Source: Pedobacter sp.
Lineage (GTDB): Bacteria; Bacteroidota; Bacteroidia; Sphingobacteriales; Sphingobacteriaceae
DNA length: 8,957 bases
Assembly (NCBI GenBank): GCA_030149995.1
Contig: JASLGV010000269.1
Span: 1 to 8,957 of the forward strand
Direction of reading: 5' to 3'
Shown: positions 6,496 through 8,957 of the stretch, in pieces
Layout of the letters: each line of letters starts with the position of its first letter
Position numbering within the stretch: the first letter of the stretch is position 1
Position numbers and translations under genes: made by a program
Notes under the pieces: model-generated
What the model was told of the DNA's origin: nothing
Database searches by the model: none
What the model saw: only the letters and a program-made list of their open reading frames with translations

Positions 6496-6636
6496 TTAAA
6501 TTTGAGAAGTTAAAACAGTTTTGGCACCAACACTTGCAGTCGGGTCAGTTAAAAACAAAAAGTTACTTTGATCCTTAACGCTTTTATAAACGAATACTGT
6601 TTTTTTAGATAGCTTATTGATATGTTGAGTTTTCAT
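6496..6636 (-). CDS. Putative RiPP precursor peptide, copy 2 (46 residues)
   Basis: This middle copy runs from ATG 6636 to TAA 6496. Residues 8-46 are identical to copy 1: KLSKKTVFVYK, then SVKDQSNFLFL, then TDPTASVGAKTVLTSQI. The only amino-acid differences from copy 1 are at positions 3, 6 and 7 (T, I, N instead of A, T, S). Eight further codons differ from copy 1 only silently, which is good evidence that the peptide is translated and selected. The C-terminal part holds six Ser/Thr that a dehydratase could act on (T30, T33, S35, T40, T43, S44). There is no Cys and no Gly-Gly cleavage site. The LSKKT segment recalls the L-x-K-K-T leaders I remember from Bacteroidota lanthipeptide-type precursors; this is a resemblance, not a verified match. 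Confidence 0.78.
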   Translation of the reverse strand: MKTQHINKLSKKTVFVYKSVKDQSNFLFLTDPTASVGAKTVLTSQI

Positions 6637-6648
6637 AAAATTTTGATT

Positions 6649-6789
6649 TTAGATTTGAGAAGTTAAAACAGTTTTGGCACCAACACTTGCAGTCGGATCA
6701 GTTAAAAACAAAAAATTACTTTGGTCTTTAACGCTTTTATAAACGAATACTGTTTTTTTAGATAGTTTACTTGTGTGCTGAGCTTTCAT
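6649..6789 (-). CDS. Putative RiPP precursor peptide, copy 1 (46 residues)
   Basis: This first copy of the tandem array runs from ATG 6789 to TAA 6649 and is closest to the likely promoter. The peptide reads MKAQHTSKLSKKTVFVYK (1-18), then a linker (19-29), then TDPTASVGAKTVLTSQI (30-46). The N-terminal half is basic and leader-like. The C-terminal half is Ser/Thr-rich, hydrophobic and lysine-poor, and is the likely core, although no cleavage site is evident. Copy 2 starts 12 nt after its stop. Upstream is an A-rich leader (6804-6790) shared by all three copies and serving as their probable ribosome-binding region. A LanB-type dehydratase lies on the same strand but is separated by the oppositely oriented kinase gene, so this array probably has its own promoter in 6790-6928. 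No BLAST match is claimed. Confidence 0.78.
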   Translation of the reverse strand: MKAQHTSKLSKKTVFVYKSVKDQSNFLFLTDPTASVGAKTVLTSQI

Positions 6790-6814
6790 AATATTTTGAT
6801 TTTAATGTTATTGT

Positions 6815-6878
6815 TTCGATTAACTTCTGTAAAGGTGCAGGCAAAAACTCAACACTTATAAATTTTTACACCAACCCC
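6815..6878 (-). promoter_or_regulatory. Candidate promoter and LytTR-type site for the precursor peptide genes
   Basis: On the - strand, GTTGGT (6875-6870) and GTTGAG (6853-6848) both fit the LytTR core GTTN[AG][TG], with a 22-bp period. Directly downstream is TTTG (6845-6842), then 19 nt, then TA (6822-6821), which is the spacing of the Bacteroidota -33/-7 promoter. The rest of the -7 box (TAATCGAA against TAnnTTTG) is poor, which would fit an activator-dependent promoter. A start near 6810 would leave about 20 nt before the copy 1 ATG. The first half-site is embedded in a sequence shared with the region upstream of the LytTR gene. This is inference from short matches. No separate promoter for the divergent kinase gene was recognised in 6790-6928. 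Confidence 0.3.
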
Positions 6879-6928
6879 TTATAATAACTGATAAAAGCCC
6901 TATTTTAAGACAAAAACCATAAAAAATA

Positions 6929-8056
6929 ATGATTTCTCAACTCGCTAAATTCTACGATAAATATAAAATTCACCTCATTGTATGGGGATCATTTATTGTT
7001 TATGAGTCGATTATTTCCGGCCTAATATCGGAGGGATTCGGACAATTGGGTGTTTATATTATTGTTTATATTTTAAACATCTCGATTTTCTATGCACATG
7101 CCCATTTCTTCAAAAAAGAGCTGGCACAAAAAAATCTGATTATAAAACTGTTAACCATCCCGGCCACCATATTGGTTGGTATAACTTTATATACCTTGCT
7201 TGCTTTTTTTCTATGGAATAAATTTGATCAGCTGAATTTTATAAAGCTTGAAAAGCCTCTTGAGCTAAACCGTGTTTTTATCGCAAGCTGTATCTACAGA
7301 GCCTTGTACTTTATTGGCTTCTCCATTGGTTACGTATACATTAAGAAATCGTTTGAGGAACGAAAAAGAGTGGAAGAACTGGAAAAACAAAGCCTGATTT
7401 CGACCATCGAAAAACAAGCGCTGAAACACGACCTGGTTCAATCGCAAAATAATTACCTGCGCAGCCAGATTAACCCGCATTTCTTATTTAATACCTTAAA
7501 CTTTATTTACAATGATGCCCGTAAAAAGGCACCCATGGCTGCCGATGCCATTATGAATCTGGCTGAAATGATGCGTTATGCGCTAAAAAGACCTGAAGCT
7601 TCAGAAATGGTACCCCTGGTTGAAGAAGTAGAGCAAATTGAACATTTGATTAACCTGCACCGCCTGCGCACTGCCAACAGCATTAATCTTGAGCTTAAGG
7701 TTGAAGGCGAACTATTTGGAATTAAATTTCCACCCCTGATTTTACTTACCCTGGTTGAGAACATGTTTAAACATGGTAACATCTCTCATTCTGCCCATAC
7801 AGCGGTCATTACCATTCGTAGTGAGGCCGGTGAACTCCGCATTACCACCATCAACATGATTAATGAAGTAAAAAGTAAAAATAGCCACAGCCACCATGTA
7901 GGTATTGAAAACATCGAAAACCGCCTGAACAATTTCTATAAAGAAGATTATGAATTCAGCTATTACCGGGATGATATCAATCGTTATATAACAGATATCC
8001 GCGTAAAGATAAATCCGGCATTTTCTGGCTTAAACTTACAAAACCAATTAGCCTAA
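6929..8056 (+). CDS. LytS/YehU-family sensor histidine kinase
   Basis: This 375-residue inner-membrane kinase has about four predicted membrane helices in the N-terminal part (roughly 14-32, 40-58, 72-96 and 115-137), with no extracellular sensing domain of any size. A coiled-coil linker (140-178) follows. The His_kinase domain begins with LRSQINPHFLFNTLNFIYND, with phospho-acceptor H184. The GHKL-type ATP site has the N-box LTLVENMFKHGN (273-284; N278) and a short G-box HHVGIENIENRL (322-333). The length is normal for Bacteroidota. The LytTR regulator on the same strand is the likely partner although three opposite-strand genes lie between. Its start is 139 bp from, and divergent to, the first precursor gene; its stop overlaps the dehydratase stop by 9 bp. 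Sensing of the peptide product is possible but not shown by the sequence. Confidence 0.95.
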   Translation: MISQLAKFYDKYKIHLIVWGSFIVYESIISGLISEGFGQLGVYIIVYILNISIFYAHAHFFKKELAQKNLIIKLLTIPATILVGITLYTLLAFFLWNKFDQLNFIKLEKPLELNRVFIASCIYRALYFIGFSIGYVYIKKSFEERKRVEELEKQSLISTIEKQALKHDLVQSQNNYLRSQINPHFLFNTLNFIYNDARKKAPMAADAIMNLAEMMRYALKRPEASEMVPLVEEVEQIEHLINLHRLRTANSINLELKVEGELFGIKFPPLILLTLVENMFKHGNISHSAHTAVITIRSEAGELRITTINMINEVKSKNSHSHHVGIENIENRLNNFYKEDYEFSYYRDDINRYITDIRVKINPAFSGLNLQNQLA

Positions 8057-8957
8057 TGCAGTGGCACGTTGTAAATCCTTAAAAAGAAAGTAATAAATAA
8101 TCATTTCGTGGATACGCTGGTGCTTGTTAAATAAGCGGTTTACATGCATGTGAACCAAATCGCCAAATAACCGGGCTCTTCTTTCTGGATGACAGCTGCG
8201 CAGTACAGTCATCATAGATTGAGCAAAAATTTCAAAGCAGGCTGTTATTTCCGGTTCAAATCCAGGTGGTTCAGTTGTCCGGTAAAGCTGGTACTGCCCG
8301 TTTAGTTTTTTAAACCCGGTTGCTTTTAAGCCATGTTCGTCATTGAAAGAATCAGAGAACATTTTAACAACAGACACAAATGTATTTGTTTCGAAAAGGT
8401 TTGTCTGTTTAATGGCATTACACAGCTGTATACAAAACCTGTATTTGGAAAAAGTATCTACATTTTCCTGTAAAAGTGCCAGTACAAAAAGACTGTCTTT
8501 ACAAAAATGCTGTTCCACAGCTTCCATCAAATCTGTACCATAACGTGCGGTTTCTCTTTTATAAGTTCTGAGCTGGAAATCAGAAATTAATCCGGTTGCA
8601 ACATCCGGTTCGAGCAATGCAGATAAGGCTTCTGTGATGCGCTGTCCGTCTTCTTTTCTTTTCAGCAAGATTCTTAGCCGGATGTGGCTTCCATGCTCAT
8701 TATAACGGATAAAAAACCAATGCTGAATGGCATCAGCATAACTGGATAAAAAAGCAGCAATTACGCCTACAAGTAATTGATCGCTCCGCTGCTGGTGACA
8801 GTAAATTTCGAAATAAAGCCATTCAGATCCAGGTAAAAAGACATGTTTCAGACCTGCATGCTGAAATTCTTCTTTCTTTGTGAGCCCTGCATATATTTTC
8901 TGCGTGTGGTAAAGCCCCACAACAAACTGACTTAAATAAGGTTGCTGCCGTTCATCC
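8048..8957 (-). CDS. LanB-like dehydratase, C-terminal elimination (thiopeptide-type/SpaB_C) domain; 5' truncated by window edge
   Basis: The frame is open from the window edge (first full codon at 8956) to TAA 8050-8048, giving 302 residues. A GTG at 8920 is a possible but unlikely start, because upstream codons read DERQQPYLSQFVVGLYH, resembling the junction between the two LanB domains. Numbering from that GTG, the family signatures are FLPGSEWLYFEIY (28-40), WFFIRYNEHGSHIRLR (68-83), TYKRETARYG (119-128) and LVHMHVNRLF (255-264). The last contains H257, which I equate with the elimination-site His of NisB. In class I RiPPs this domain removes tRNA-derived glutamate from glutamylated Ser/Thr to give dehydro-amino acids; the glutamylation domain would lie outside the window. 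It may instead be a separate small protein as in thiopeptide-type split systems. The substrates are plausibly the three precursor peptides. Confidence 0.88.
   Translation of the reverse strand, partial: DERQQPYLSQFVVGLYHTQKIYAGLTKKEEFQHAGLKHVFLPGSEWLYFEIYCHQQRSDQLLVGVIAAFLSSYADAIQHWFFIRYNEHGSHIRLRILLKRKEDGQRITEALSALLEPDVATGLISDFQLRTYKRETARYGTDLMEAVEQHFCKDSLFVLALLQENVDTFSKYRFCIQLCNAIKQTNLFETNTFVSVVKMFSDSFNDEHGLKATGFKKLNGQYQLYRTTEPPGFEPEITACFEIFAQSMMTVLRSCHPERRARLFGDLVHMHVNRLFNKHQRIHEMIIYYFLFKDLQRATALG

Larger units (their letters stand above)
6329..6804. repeat. Triple tandem duplication, about 152-153 bp period
   Basis: Start codons at 6789, 6636 and 6484 (- strand) are 153 and 152 bp apart, and each unit comprises a short gene plus an 11-12 bp spacer. 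A 32-bp block is identical in all three units (6360-6391, 6512-6543, 6665-6696); it encodes P32 to V41 and part of L42, the centre of the presumed core. The A-rich leader before each ATG is also conserved (6485-6498, 6637-6651, 6790-6804), and in the two internal spacers it includes the stop codon of the gene before. The third unit diverges at its far end. Confidence 0.9.

Noticed and set aside
6326..6928. The region between the regulator and the kinase as a non-coding repeat or CRISPR-like array
   Set aside because: The three units are long (about 152 bp), differ mainly at third codon positions on the - strand, and each forms a complete short gene with start and stop. There are no unique spacers between short repeats.
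8343..8543. A 66-codon + strand open frame inside the dehydratase domain
   Set aside because: It is opposite to a gene with clear family motifs over the same bases, and its translation shows no recognisable features.
8048..8920. Taking the GTG at 8920 as the true start of the dehydratase-domain protein
   Set aside because: The frame continues without a stop to the window edge with residues that look like native protein, so the gene is called as truncated by the window.

Overview
The window looks like chromosome from a Bacteroidota bacterium, most likely a Sphingobacteriaceae member such as Pedobacter. The reasons are AT-rich DNA with A-rich leaders instead of Shine-Dalgarno sites, LytTR response regulator/LytS-type kinase genes, a BadF-type sugar kinase of the Bacteroidota kind, and a class I lanthipeptide-type dehydratase domain. 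The genus is an inference from overall protein character, not from a marker gene.

Left part (1-4275, all + strand): the 3' end of a TolC-like outer-membrane efflux gene, a BadF/BadG-type N-acetylglucosamine kinase-like gene 17 bp downstream, a stand-alone receiver-domain response regulator with a clear terminator, and the chaperone gene htpG, which ends in a strong, probably bidirectional terminator. These are ordinary housekeeping or accessory genes.

Middle (4292-5581): two small genes on the - strand, a 124-residue protein that I do not recognise followed by a 162-residue PD-(D/E)XK protein like the N-terminal domain of type I restriction R subunits. No methylase or specificity gene is visible beside them. 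A 403-bp gene-free stretch follows, holding two inverted repeats and a 21-bp-spaced direct repeat.

Right part (5582-8957) is the notable region. A LytTR response regulator (+) and a LytS-family sensor kinase (+) are separated by 603 bp that at first sight looks non-coding. On the - strand that gap holds three tandem, near-identical short genes (46, 46 and 51 codons) for Ser/Thr-rich, Cys-free peptides. Differences between copies 1 and 2 are mostly synonymous, so they look like genuine, selected peptides. Immediately beyond the kinase, on the - strand and overlapping it by 9 bp, is the C-terminal part of a LanB-like dehydratase (thiopeptide-type/SpaB_C domain), whose frame is open to the window edge. 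I read this as a RiPP locus: three precursor peptides, a dehydratase, and a two-component system woven between them, in the order RR> <P3 <P2 <P1 HK> <LanB. The regulator presumably controls precursor expression. Candidate LytTR half-sites occur upstream of both the precursors and the regulator. The absence of cysteine in all three precursors means the product cannot be a conventional lanthionine peptide built from these residues alone.
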